In this document: positions 9,306 through 16,745 of the stretch, piece by piece
Layout of the letters: every line of letters starts with the position of its first letter
Position numbering within the stretch: position 1 is the first letter of the stretch
NCBI RefSeq assembly: GCF_041320275.1
Contig: NZ_CP162023.1
Location: 186,001 to 250,000 of the forward strand
Direction: 5' to 3'
Length of the DNA: 64,000 nt
Origin: Mumia sp. Pv4-285
GTDB lineage: Bacteria > Actinomycetota > Actinomycetes > Propionibacteriales > Nocardioidaceae
Translations under genes and position numbers: made by a program
Notes under the pieces: model-generated
The model's database searches: none
What the model saw: only the letters and a program-made list of their open reading frames with translations
What the model was told of the DNA's origin: nothing

Positions 9306-9794
9306 TCAGCCAGGCCCCTCGCCGGACGACACCTGCTGGGCGAGGTACTGCTGGATGCCGATCCGTTCGATCGCGTCGAGCTGGCTCTCGAACCAGTCGG
9401 CGTGCTGCTCCTCGTCGCGGACCATGTCCTCGAAGACGTCAGCGGTGCCGTGGTCGCCGAGGTCGTGGCACTCCTGAGCGCCGGCGTTGAACTGGGCGAC
9501 GGCAGCCTTCTCGCTGTCGTAGGCGAGCCGGAGCATCTCCTCGGCGGTCTCGCCGACGGTGATCGCGTTCAGCCGCTGGACGTTGGGGTGGCCGTCGTAC
9601 ATCAGGATGCGGTTGATCAGCTCGTCGGCATCCTTCATCTCGTCGATGGACAGGTCGTAGAAGACCTTGCCCAGCTTGCCGAAGCCCCAGTTGTCGAGCA
9701 TCCGGGCGTGGAGGAAGTACGTGTTGGTGACCGTCAGCTCGAAGGTGAGTGCGTCATTGAGCAGCTCGACGATCCGCGGGCTCTTGGGCTGCAC
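9306..9794 (-). CDS. bfr: bacterioferritin with altered ferroxidase ligand
   Basis: A 162-residue four-helix ferritin of normal bacterioferritin length that stores iron as ferric mineral. Haem ligand M53 is kept (SIDEM). Ferroxidase ligands E19, E52, the helix-C glutamate, and E and H of RDEEQH are kept. However, the usual EMKHAD motif reads EMKDAD, so the His ligand is Asp55. GTG start with GGAGGT five nucleotides upstream. The bacterioferritin-associated ferredoxin gene lies just upstream on the same strand, with a hairpin between them. Co-regulation by iron is likely. Confidence 0.93.
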   Translation of the reverse strand: MQPKSPRIVELLNDALTFELTVTNTYFLHARMLDNWGFGKLGKVFYDLSIDEMKDADELINRILMYDGHPNVQRLNAITVGETAEEMLRLAYDSEKAAVAQFNAGAQECHDLGDHGTADVFEDMVRDEEQHADWFESQLDAIERIGIQQYLAQQVSSGEGPG

Positions 9795-9846
9795 CGTCCA
9801 CCTCCGGTATGCGACGACTGTGACGTCGATGCTGGCACACCAAAGC

Positions 9847-9866
9847 CCATCCGGAAAGCCGGATGG
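9847..9866 (-). terminator. hairpin between bfd and bfr
   Basis: A perfect 8-bp stem, CCATCCGG / CCGGATGG, with loop AAAG, lies after the bfd stop and before the bfr start. There is no U-tract. It may attenuate read-through so that bfd and bfr can respond differently to iron. Confidence 0.45.
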
Positions 9867-9881
9867 TGCGAGGTTCTCGGG

Positions 9882-10085
9882 TCAGCTTGCCGCGCCGTCG
9901 GCCTCCAGGAGCGCGTACTCCTCGCGTTCGTGCCGGCAGACGAGCGCCTTCACGCTGAAGATGCAGGCTCCGCAGTCCTGCGCGGCCCCGGTGGCCCGAC
10001 AGACCGCGCCGACGGTGCGCGCGCCGGCGGCCACGGCGGCATCCACCGCTTGGTCGCTGACGACCTTGCACTGACAGACGATCAC
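9882..10085 (-). CDS. bfd: bacterioferritin-associated ferredoxin, (2Fe-2S)
   Basis: A 67-residue BFD-like [2Fe-2S] protein with cluster cysteines C4, C6, C38 and C41 (CxC then CxxC), the standard arrangement. In the family it docks on bacterioferritin and passes electrons to the haem to release stored iron. Here it is transcribed toward bfr and sits behind an IdeR/DtxR-like iron box, which fits induction under iron limitation. The last about 20 residues are a short tail beyond the usual domain. Confidence 0.9.
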   Translation of the reverse strand: MIVCQCKVVSDQAVDAAVAAGARTVGAVCRATGAAQDCGACIFSVKALVCRHEREEYALLEADGAAS

Positions 10086-10116
10086 GGCACGCTCCGATAA
10101 GAAAGGCCAACCTTAG

Positions 10117-10135
10117 TTTGCTGAGGTTAACCTAA
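10117..10135 (-). promoter_or_regulatory. IdeR/DtxR-like iron box upstream of bfd
   Basis: On the minus strand the site reads TTAGGTTAACCTCAGCAAA. It matches 14 of 19 positions of the DtxR/IdeR consensus and contains a perfect AGGTTAACCT palindrome (10124-10133). It lies 32-50 nt before the bfd start, where a repressor would block transcription when iron is plentiful. The namZ gene on the other side starts about 150 nt away. Confidence 0.6.
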
Positions 10136-10212
10136 CTCGCCGCTCCTGGGGAAGAGGTATCAGGGTCACCTCTTGACCGGATCACAGCCGCAGGACTAGG
10201 TTCGCGGCAGTT

Positions 10213-10258
10213 GTGAAATTTAGTTCCACCCTGGCACCTCGTTATGGAAACCGTTTTC
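10213..10258 (+). promoter_or_regulatory. two operator-like dyads upstream of namZ
   Basis: Two palindromes lie in the namZ leader. GTGAAATTTAGTTCCAC (10213-10229) is an imperfect 17-nt dyad. GAAACCGTTTTC (10247-10258) resembles LacI/GalR-family operators (GAAA-CG-TTTC core). The second ends 25 nt before the ATG, placing it over the probable promoter or leader. This suggests carbohydrate-responsive repression; no regulator gene is adjacent. Confidence 0.4.
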
Positions 10259-10283
10259 TCATCACCCAAGCAGGGGAGAAACC

Positions 10284-11600
10284 ATGCGACGTAGGAATGT
10301 CCTCGCAGGCATGCTGGGGGTGGCCAGCGTGCCGGTCCTCGGCGGTCCGGCGGCTGCCGCAGCCGCGGCCAATCTAGGAACCAGCGGCCCAGGGAGCAAC
10401 GGAGGTGGCCCGAAGGTCCGCACCGGCTTCGAGACACTGGCCGCCTCGGGCTATCAAGAGCTGCGCGGACAGCGCGTCGGGATGATCTCCAACCCGACCG
10501 GCATCCTGCGCGACCTGACCCATGAGGTCGACGTGCTCGCGGCCAGCCCGGACGTCGACCTTGTCGCGGTCTTCGGGCCCGAGCACGGGTTCCGTGGTGT
10601 CTCCCAGGCCGGGGAGGGGCAGGCGTTCTTCATCGACGCCAAGACAGGCCTGCCGGTCTACAACGCGTACAACGACGCCGCCCGGATGTCCGAGCAGTTC
10701 GCCGAGGCCGGCATCGACACCGTGGTCTTCGACATCCAGGACGTCGGTGCTCGCTTCTACACCTACATCTGGACGATGTACCTCGCCATGGAGGCGGCCG
10801 CGGAGCTCGGCCTGAGGTTCGTCGTCCTCGACCGCCCGAACCCGATCACCGGCGTGCAGGCCGAAGGCCCGGTGCTTCACCCGGAGCACTCCACGTTCGT
10901 CGGGCTGAAGCCGATCAGTCAGCAGCACGGCATGACGGTCGGCGAGCTGGCCCAGTACTTCAACGGCGAGTTCCTGCCGCCCGCGATCGGCAAGCAGGTC
11001 GACCTCACGGTCGTACCCATGCGGAACTGGTTCCGCGACATGTGGTTCGACGAGACCGGTCTCCCCTGGGTGCTGCCGTCGCCCAACATGCCCACCGTCG
11101 ACACGGCGACCGTCTACCCCGGTACGGCGTTGTTCGAAGCCACCGCATTGTCGGAGGGGCGCGGCACCACCAGGCCGTTCGAGCTGATCGGCGCGCCGGG
11201 CATCGACCACCGCTGGGCGGAAGCGCTCAATGCCCGGGAGCTGCCAGGCGTGCGCTTCCGAGAGGCGTACTTCACGCCGACGATCTCCAAGCAGGCCAAC
11301 AAGGTCTGCGGCGGCGTCCAGGTGTACGTCGAGGACCGCGACGCCTTCGACGCCATCAAGACAGGGCTCGCCATGATCGTGACGCAGCGTGAGGTGTTCC
11401 CCCAGTACCGCTGGCGCAGCCAGGACGTCACGTCGTTCTGGCTCGACAAGCTCACCGGAACCGACCGCGCCCGCCTCGTCATCGACGCCGGCGGGGACGT
11501 CGACGAGATCGTCGACGGCTGGCAGGACGATCTCGCCGAGTTCCGCAAGAAGCGCAAGCAGTACCTCATCTACCACCACATCCGCGGCGGCCGGCACTAG
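10284..11600 (+). CDS. namZ: exo-beta-N-acetylmuramidase NamZ (DUF1343), exported
   Basis: A 438-residue protein of the DUF1343/NamZ family, which releases terminal N-acetylmuramic acid from peptidoglycan fragments. The N terminus is a Tat-like signal (MRRRN, hydrophobic stretch, AAAAAA). The diagnostic GPEHGFRG lies at residues 98-105 (E100, H101), followed by AGEGQ and DIQDVGARFYTY. GGGGAG precedes the ATG. Fourteen nucleotides downstream lies a secreted serine hydrolase gene, so the two form an operon. In Bacillus, namZ clusters with nagZ and amiE, so a role in cell-wall turnover or fragment scavenging is likely. Confidence 0.88.
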   Translation: MRRRNVLAGMLGVASVPVLGGPAAAAAAANLGTSGPGSNGGGPKVRTGFETLAASGYQELRGQRVGMISNPTGILRDLTHEVDVLAASPDVDLVAVFGPEHGFRGVSQAGEGQAFFIDAKTGLPVYNAYNDAARMSEQFAEAGIDTVVFDIQDVGARFYTYIWTMYLAMEAAAELGLRFVVLDRPNPITGVQAEGPVLHPEHSTFVGLKPISQQHGMTVGELAQYFNGEFLPPAIGKQVDLTVVPMRNWFRDMWFDETGLPWVLPSPNMPTVDTATVYPGTALFEATALSEGRGTTRPFELIGAPGIDHRWAEALNARELPGVRFREAYFTPTISKQANKVCGGVQVYVEDRDAFDAIKTGLAMIVTQREVFPQYRWRSQDVTSFWLDKLTGTDRARLVIDAGGDVDEIVDGWQDDLAEFRKKRKQYLIYHHIRGGRH

Positions 11601-11614
11601 GACGGGGAAGACTC

Positions 11615-13393
11615 ATGCGTCGTACGAGCTGGGGAGCAGCACTGGCGGGGGCGGTCGTCATCGGAGCACTCGGGATGCCGGCAGGAGCCGCCGACCCGCA
11701 GGGCCCGCAGACCGGACCGCCGACCGTGACCGGGGAGGACGTCAAGTTCTCCCCCGACCGCAAGCTCCGCGCGGGTGATCCGGAGGATGTGGGGCTCCTG
11801 CCGGAGCACATCGCCCGGATCATGCCTGATCTGGCGACCTACCTGGAGACCACGCCGGAGAACCCGAACTTCCCCATGTACGCCGGGGCGGTCGCGCTGG
11901 TGGCCAAGGACGGCGTCGTCGTCGAGCACGGCGCGGTGGGCGACGCGGTGCGGTACGCGAGGGCCGACGGCACCGAGCTGCCCGAGGACGAGCAGATCCC
12001 GGCGACCGAGGACACGCTCTTCGACCTCGCGTCGGTGACGAAGCTGTTCACGGTCGTGGTGATCCTCCAGCTGGTGGACCAGGGCGTTGTCGACCTCGAC
12101 GCTCCCGCGGCGCAGTACATCCCGGAGTTCGCCCAGAACGGCAAGGAAGCAGTCACGATCCGGCAGCTGCTGACCCACACCTCGGGCCTGCGGAGCTGGG
12201 TCAACCTCTACTCGGCGTACCCGACTCCGGAGGCGCGCACCGCGGCCGTCTATGCGCAGACCCTCCTGACCCCGCCGGGCACGGCGTACGTGTATTCCGA
12301 CCTTGGTCTGATCACCCTGGGCAAGCTCGCTGAACGCGTCACCGGCCAGACCCTCGACCAGCTCGTGGCTGATCGCATCACCGAGCCGCTGGGCATGACC
12401 GACACCATGTTCAACCCACCGGAGTCGCTGCTCCACCGTGTCGCGGCGACCGAGGACATGTCGTCGATCGGCCGTGGGATGGTGCACGGTGAGGTGCATG
12501 ACGAGAATGCCTGGTCTCTGGGCGGCGTCGCGGGACATGCCGGCCTGTTCTCCACCGCGAGCGACCTGGCCGTCTTCAGCCAGATGCTGTTGAACGGCGG
12601 TGAGTACGGGAAGGAGAAGATCCTCTCCGAGGACATCATGCGGCAGGCCATCACCGACCAGAACGTCGGCATTCCGCCCGCGATCACGTCCCGCCGAGGA
12701 CTCGGGTTCGAGCTGAACCAGCCCTTCTACATGGCGTCGCTCGACTCACCCGTGACGTTCGGGCACACTGGGTTCACCGGGACCTCGGTCGTCATCGACC
12801 CGCTGTCCAAGTCGATCGTCATCCTGCTCACCAACCGCGTCCATCCCAACCGCGCCTGGGGCTCGAACAACGGTGCCCGGCAGTCCATCGCCCGCAACGT
12901 CGGCCGTGCCATCCCGGTGAAGCCGGCCGTGGGTCGTACGGCGTGGTTCTCCGGGCGGCCGGATTCCACGACGCACACGTTGACCGCTCCGCTCACCCGT
13001 CCGGCACAGGACGGGTCGCGGCTGGCGTTCCGACTCTGGTACGACACGGAGGCTGACTACGACATCGGGCGACTCGAGGCCTCCACCGACGGCGGGGCGA
13101 CGTGGCAGCTGGTGCCTCTCGATCTGAAGGCAGGCCACACCCGCTGGTCTACCGACGGCACGTTCTCCGGCTTCGAAGGACGCCAGTGGCTGAAGGCGGA
13201 CGCAGCTCTGCCCACCGGCGCGACACACCTGCGCTGGAGCTACACCGGCCTCCGCGCCACTCCGTCTCGTGGGAGGGGTGTGTACGTGGACGGTGTGCTC
13301 GCCGCCGATCCGGTCGGCGTGTTGTTCAACGGTCAGCGGCCGGCTGACGCCACGCGCTTCGTGGCCGAGGGATGGGCGGAGTCGCGCAACTGA
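11615..13393 (+). CDS. secreted beta-lactamase-family serine hydrolase with C-terminal sandwich domain
   Basis: A 592-residue protein with signal peptide (1 to about 26) and a class-C beta-lactamase/PBP4*-type fold. S140 and K143 (SVTK) form the SxxK motif and Y227-S228-D229 the YxN-like motif. A GHTGFTG motif near residue 385 stands in for KTG. Residues about 435-592 form a second beta domain with EASTDGGATW, like those in immune-inhibitor-type exoproteins. It follows namZ in one operon, so its substrate is probably a peptidoglycan fragment, for example as a DD-peptidase or amidase. The reaction itself cannot be read from sequence. Confidence 0.85.
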   Translation: MRRTSWGAALAGAVVIGALGMPAGAADPQGPQTGPPTVTGEDVKFSPDRKLRAGDPEDVGLLPEHIARIMPDLATYLETTPENPNFPMYAGAVALVAKDGVVVEHGAVGDAVRYARADGTELPEDEQIPATEDTLFDLASVTKLFTVVVILQLVDQGVVDLDAPAAQYIPEFAQNGKEAVTIRQLLTHTSGLRSWVNLYSAYPTPEARTAAVYAQTLLTPPGTAYVYSDLGLITLGKLAERVTGQTLDQLVADRITEPLGMTDTMFNPPESLLHRVAATEDMSSIGRGMVHGEVHDENAWSLGGVAGHAGLFSTASDLAVFSQMLLNGGEYGKEKILSEDIMRQAITDQNVGIPPAITSRRGLGFELNQPFYMASLDSPVTFGHTGFTGTSVVIDPLSKSIVILLTNRVHPNRAWGSNNGARQSIARNVGRAIPVKPAVGRTAWFSGRPDSTTHTLTAPLTRPAQDGSRLAFRLWYDTEADYDIGRLEASTDGGATWQLVPLDLKAGHTRWSTDGTFSGFEGRQWLKADAALPTGATHLRWSYTGLRATPSRGRGVYVDGVLAADPVGVLFNGQRPADATRFVAEGWAESRN

Positions 13394-13405
13394 CGCGGAC
13401 GTCAG
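13390..13405. terminator. hairpin containing both convergent stop codons
   Basis: CTGACG / CGTCAG with loop CGGA. The left arm contains the TGA of the serine hydrolase and the right arm the complement of the TGA of the facing SnoaL-like gene. It is short and lacks a U-tract, so it may work weakly in both directions. Confidence 0.35.
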
Positions 13406-13785
13406 CCGCGTACGTCTCCGGCGGCGATCTGCCTGAACAGGTCCCACGGGATCTCGTGCACCAAGGCGTCCGCATGCCGATGGACCAGCTCCCACCGGTC
13501 GCCCGCACGTCGGAACACGAGCGTGACGCGCAGCGACCAGTCCTGGTCCTCGGACCCGCCGACAACCCCGTGCTGTCGCTCCACCGCGACCAGCACCGCC
13601 AGGTTGCCCGACACGTACGACTCGACGACGTCGAGACGCGCTTCTCCCGACTCGAAGAACCGGCTCGTCTCCTCGATCTCCTCGTCCGTCGGCGCGAAGC
13701 CCCGCTGGGTCTCGCCTCCGTACGGAGGCATCAGCGTGTAGTCAGCGGGATGGTCGCACCGCAGGGGCTCGTGCGCGGCCGACAT
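13402..13785 (-). CDS. SnoaL/DUF4440-like NTF2-fold protein
   Basis: A 127-residue protein with the cystatin-like NTF2 fold pattern: an N-terminal helix (ETSRFFESGEARLDVVESYVSG), then strands ending in SLRVTLVFRRAGDRWELVHRHAD. That last block is typical of SnoaL_3/DUF4440 ketosteroid-isomerase-like proteins. These proteins are often small-molecule binding and their substrate cannot be predicted. It is a single gene, convergent with the serine hydrolase and divergent from the arginase-like gene. Confidence 0.75.
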   Translation of the reverse strand: MSAAHEPLRCDHPADYTLMPPYGGETQRGFAPTDEEIEETSRFFESGEARLDVVESYVSGNLAVLVAVERQHGVVGGSEDQDWSLRVTLVFRRAGDRWELVHRHADALVHEIPWDLFRQIAAGDVRG

Positions 13786-13832
13786 TTGTCCTGCCAGTGG
13801 CGATTAAGGGAGTCGTGGGTGACGATGCGCTG

Positions 13833-14753
13833 ATGGACGGGTACGACCTCATCGGGGTGCCGTTCGACGGCTACGGACGCCCTGGCAACCAGGCAGCGGC
13901 CTCGGAAGCTCTGAGAGCAGCCGGCCTGGGGAACGCATTCGGGACGCATCACGTCGTCGATCACGGGGACCTTGCGCTCCCTGCTCCGGACCCGAGCCGG
14001 GGAGCAGCGACGTCGTTGATCAACGAGACAGCCCTCGTCGCGATGGTCGAGCGCCTCGGGGAACCCGTACGCCGGGCGATCGACGAGGGCCGGTTCCCGC
14101 TCGTGCACGGCGGAGACTGCACGACACTGCTCGGCAGTGTCCCTGCGCTGCGAGACAGCCTCGGGCCGGTTGGTCTGCTCTTCGTGGACGGCCACGAGGA
14201 CACCATGCCGCTCGACGTGTCCGAGGACGGCGAGGCGGCCAACACCGAGATCGGGATCCTTCTCGGTCTGACAGGTGGCCTCCTGACGGGTCCGCTGTCA
14301 CGCTCGCGCGGGGTGCTCGTCCGAGACGATCTTGCTGTCCTGGGTCCTCGAGACGAAGCCTGGCGTCAGCGTTTCAACGTCGGCTCCCTGCGGGACCACG
14401 GCGTGTGGTTCAGGGACTGCAGGGAAACGTCCGCAGCTCCCGAAGAGAGCGCGCGCGACGCCGTACAGCATCTCCGTTCGACGGCGGCGCGATGGTGGCT
14501 TCACGTCGACCTCGACGTGCTCGATCCTGAGGAGTTCGGCGCACAAGGAGTGCCAGGTGCGCCCGGCGAGCCCGACGGCCTCAGCTGGGACGGTCTGACG
14601 AGACTGCTCACCGCGGCGGTCGGCGCGGGCGGTTGCGTCGGCTGGAGCCTGGCGATCTACGACCCGGAGCAAGATCCGTCCCGAACAGACGCCGCACGAA
14701 TCGTGAAGCTTGTCAGCGAAGTCGCGTCGGTCATCTCTGGTCCGGCCGAGTGA
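13833..14753 (+). CDS. arginase/agmatinase-family protein with GGDC variant
   Basis: A 306-residue ureohydrolase-fold protein. The metal motifs are recognisable: GGDC (C96; the family usually has GGDH), DGHED (usual DAHxD) and DLDVLDP. One Mn ligand His is therefore Cys, so arginase activity should not be assumed. The start was chosen at ATG 13833 because MDGYDLIGVPFDGYGR matches the usual N terminus. An in-frame GTG at 13797 or 13815 would add 12 or 6 residues, and AAGGGAG lies between. It stands alone, between small genes. Confidence 0.75.
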   Translation: MDGYDLIGVPFDGYGRPGNQAAASEALRAAGLGNAFGTHHVVDHGDLALPAPDPSRGAATSLINETALVAMVERLGEPVRRAIDEGRFPLVHGGDCTTLLGSVPALRDSLGPVGLLFVDGHEDTMPLDVSEDGEAANTEIGILLGLTGGLLTGPLSRSRGVLVRDDLAVLGPRDEAWRQRFNVGSLRDHGVWFRDCRETSAAPEESARDAVQHLRSTAARWWLHVDLDVLDPEEFGAQGVPGAPGEPDGLSWDGLTRLLTAAVGAGGCVGWSLAIYDPEQDPSRTDAARIVKLVSEVASVISGPAE

Positions 14754-14790
14754 ACGCTACAGCGCGGAGAACCCTCGCCGACGACCCGCG

Positions 14791-15087
14791 TCAGCCCCGA
14801 CTGCCCTCAGCTCGCGACGTGCGTGCACGGATGAGCCGCCAGAGCAGCAGCGCGACGACGGCGCCGAGGATCGAGAAGATCAGGCCGCTCGGCTGGAAGA
14901 AGCCTTCGTCCTCGTCCCAGCCGAACAGGAGATATCCGCCGAAGCCGCCGATGAACGAGCCGACGATCCCGAGCAGCATGGTCTGCCACCACGTCATCGG
15001 ATCGGACCCCTTCACCAGCAGCCGCGCGAGGTAGCCCGCGACGATGCCGATGAAGATCAGGTAGACCACGGTCCAGAAGTTGAACAT
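14791..15087 (-). CDS. GlsB/YeaQ/YmgE-family small membrane protein
   Basis: A 98-residue protein with three hydrophobic segments: WTVVYLIFIGIVAGYLA, MLLGIVGSFIGGFGGYLLFG, and GLIFSILGAVVALLLW. The glycine-rich GIVGSFIGGFGGYL is typical of the YeaQ/GlsB (transglycosylase-associated) family of stress-induced inner-membrane proteins. Biochemical role unknown. The C-terminal tail is basic. It forms a monocistronic unit divergent from the VOC gene. Confidence 0.85.
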   Translation of the reverse strand: MFNFWTVVYLIFIGIVAGYLARLLVKGSDPMTWWQTMLLGIVGSFIGGFGGYLLFGWDEDEGFFQPSGLIFSILGAVVALLLWRLIRARTSRAEGSRG

Positions 15088-15249
15088 CGCGCCCCCTCGT
15101 ACCTTTCCCTGGCCTTGCCGTGCTCAGCGTCAGCCCATCATCACACCGGCGGTGGCTACCTGCCGTGTTGCTGCGGCGCGCATGTCGAGAACGCGGTCGC
15201 GGCTGCGTCCCCTGGGCAAGACCACAGTCCAGCGTTGGAGGATGAAGGC

Positions 15250-15690
15250 ATGGCACGCATCAAGCAGTTCGACCACGTAGGGATCACCGTCGACGACCTC
15301 GACACGGCCGTGGCGTTCTTCGTCGGTTTGGGTCTCGAGGTCGAGGGCCGCACGTTCATCGAAGGCGAGTTCCTCGACACCGTCTGCGGCATCCCGAACT
15401 CGCGGACAGAGGTGGTCATGCTGCGGCCGCCGGGCGGAGGAACCGCGCTCGAGCTGGGGAGATTCATCAGGCCGAACCACGTGCCCGGATCGCCCACCGC
15501 GATGGCGAACGAGCTGGGGCTGCGAAACGTCTGTTTCGAGATCACCGAGCTTCGCGCGACGGTCGACAGACTGGCCGCGGACGGGTACGGACTCGTCGGT
15601 GGGATCGGCCAGCACGAGAACAGCTGGCTCATGGCGTACGTCCGCGGACCCGAAGGGATCGTCGTCGCGCTCGCCGAACAGATCGGCTAG
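15250..15690 (+). CDS. VOC-family (glyoxalase-like) protein
   Basis: A 146-residue protein of the vicinal-oxygen-chelate superfamily. The N-terminal FDHVGITVDDLDTAVAFF and C-terminal YVRGPEGIVVALAEQIG are the two metal-side beta-alpha-beta-beta-beta modules. H9 and the E of the final strand are candidate metal ligands. The start ATG was chosen because GGAG lies about 10 nt upstream; the frame is open further upstream without sense. Its TAG stop shares the CTAG tetranucleotide with the stop of the convergent racemase gene. Confidence 0.85.
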   Translation: MARIKQFDHVGITVDDLDTAVAFFVGLGLEVEGRTFIEGEFLDTVCGIPNSRTEVVMLRPPGGGTALELGRFIRPNHVPGSPTAMANELGLRNVCFEITELRATVDRLAADGYGLVGGIGQHENSWLMAYVRGPEGIVVALAEQIG

Positions 15691-16745
15691 TGCTCGTGCT
15701 TGGTGACGAACGGTGACGTCATCGCCCGTACGAGGGCGCCGTACCCGAGTCCGAACGAAACCTCCTCGCCGACCGTGACGTCGTGGTCGCCGACATCGAT
15801 GACGAGGTGGTCGCTGCTCGCCGCCAGCACCGCCATGCCCGGTGGTGCGACGAGTCCGTCCGGGTCGATGTCCTGTCGGCCGATCGCTGCGATCGCCTGT
15901 CGGACGAGCCCCGGGCGTCCGCGGTCGGGCTCGTGGCCGAAGGCGGTCTGACCACGATCACCCCAGGACTGCGCCGGCTTCGTCTTGACCTCGATCAGCT
16001 CGGCGACGAGCGTGAACGCATCCGTACGGAGGCCGTCGATCGGCTGCCGCTGCAGCGGCTCCGTACCGAGGAGGATCGACTCGCCCAGACGCAGGTCGTC
16101 GATGCGGCCAACGTCGCTGGTCGCCAACGCCCAGTCGAGGTTGGCGGAGTTGCCACCGGTCACGACGGTCAGTCGCTCGCCGACGGCTGCCTCGACCTTC
16201 TCGACCAGCTCTGACAGCTCGTCCATCTTGTTCTGGTCGGGTACGACGCCGCTTCGGCATGCCAGGTTGGTGCCGAGACCGACCAGCCGCAGGCCCGGCC
16301 GGCGCGTGACGGTGGCGGCGAGGTCGACCACCTCGTCGACGGGCACCCCTTCACGCAGGTCACCGAGCTCGACCATCAGGACGACGTCGTGGGTGGTGCG
16401 TTGTCTGACCGCAGCGGCCGAGAGCGCGTCAAGCACCACGCCCTCGGTGTTGAGGCTGAGGTCGGTGTCGCGGACGACGCGGTCGACCTGGCTCAGCATC
16501 GGGGACCGGATCAGCATGAACGCCGCGTGGACGTCACCGGCGCGCAGTCGCGCGACGTTCTCCATCCGCGACTCGCCGATGCCGCCGGCCCCTCCGCTCA
16601 GCATCGCCGCGGCGACGCTCGGCGAACCGAGCGAAGCCTTGGAGACGCCGGTGACCCGAATACCTCGTGGCGCGAGGCGCTCGACGAGCGTGCGCGTGTT
16701 GTGCGCGACCGCGCCGAGGTCGATGTCCAGCCGGGGTGCTGTCAC
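15687..16745 (-). CDS. PLP-dependent alanine/ornithine racemase-like protein
   Basis: A 352-residue protein with the alanine-racemase N-terminal barrel. The PLP lysine is in VTGVSKAS near residue 35, followed by GGIGESR, LMVELGDLREG and GGNSAN(L). This is the YhfX/Orr branch of amino-acid racemases, which differs from Alr. Its ATG overlaps the stop of the DUF1611 gene (ATGA), so the two are translationally coupled and very likely work together on a D-amino acid. The substrate is unknown. Confidence 0.82.
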   Translation of the reverse strand: MTAPRLDIDLGAVAHNTRTLVERLAPRGIRVTGVSKASLGSPSVAAAMLSGGAGGIGESRMENVARLRAGDVHAAFMLIRSPMLSQVDRVVRDTDLSLNTEGVVLDALSAAAVRQRTTHDVVLMVELGDLREGVPVDEVVDLAATVTRRPGLRLVGLGTNLACRSGVVPDQNKMDELSELVEKVEAAVGERLTVVTGGNSANLDWALATSDVGRIDDLRLGESILLGTEPLQRQPIDGLRTDAFTLVAELIEVKTKPAQSWGDRGQTAFGHEPDRGRPGLVRQAIAAIGRQDIDPDGLVAPPGMAVLAASSDHLVIDVGDHDVTVGEEVSFGLGYGALVRAMTSPFVTKHEH

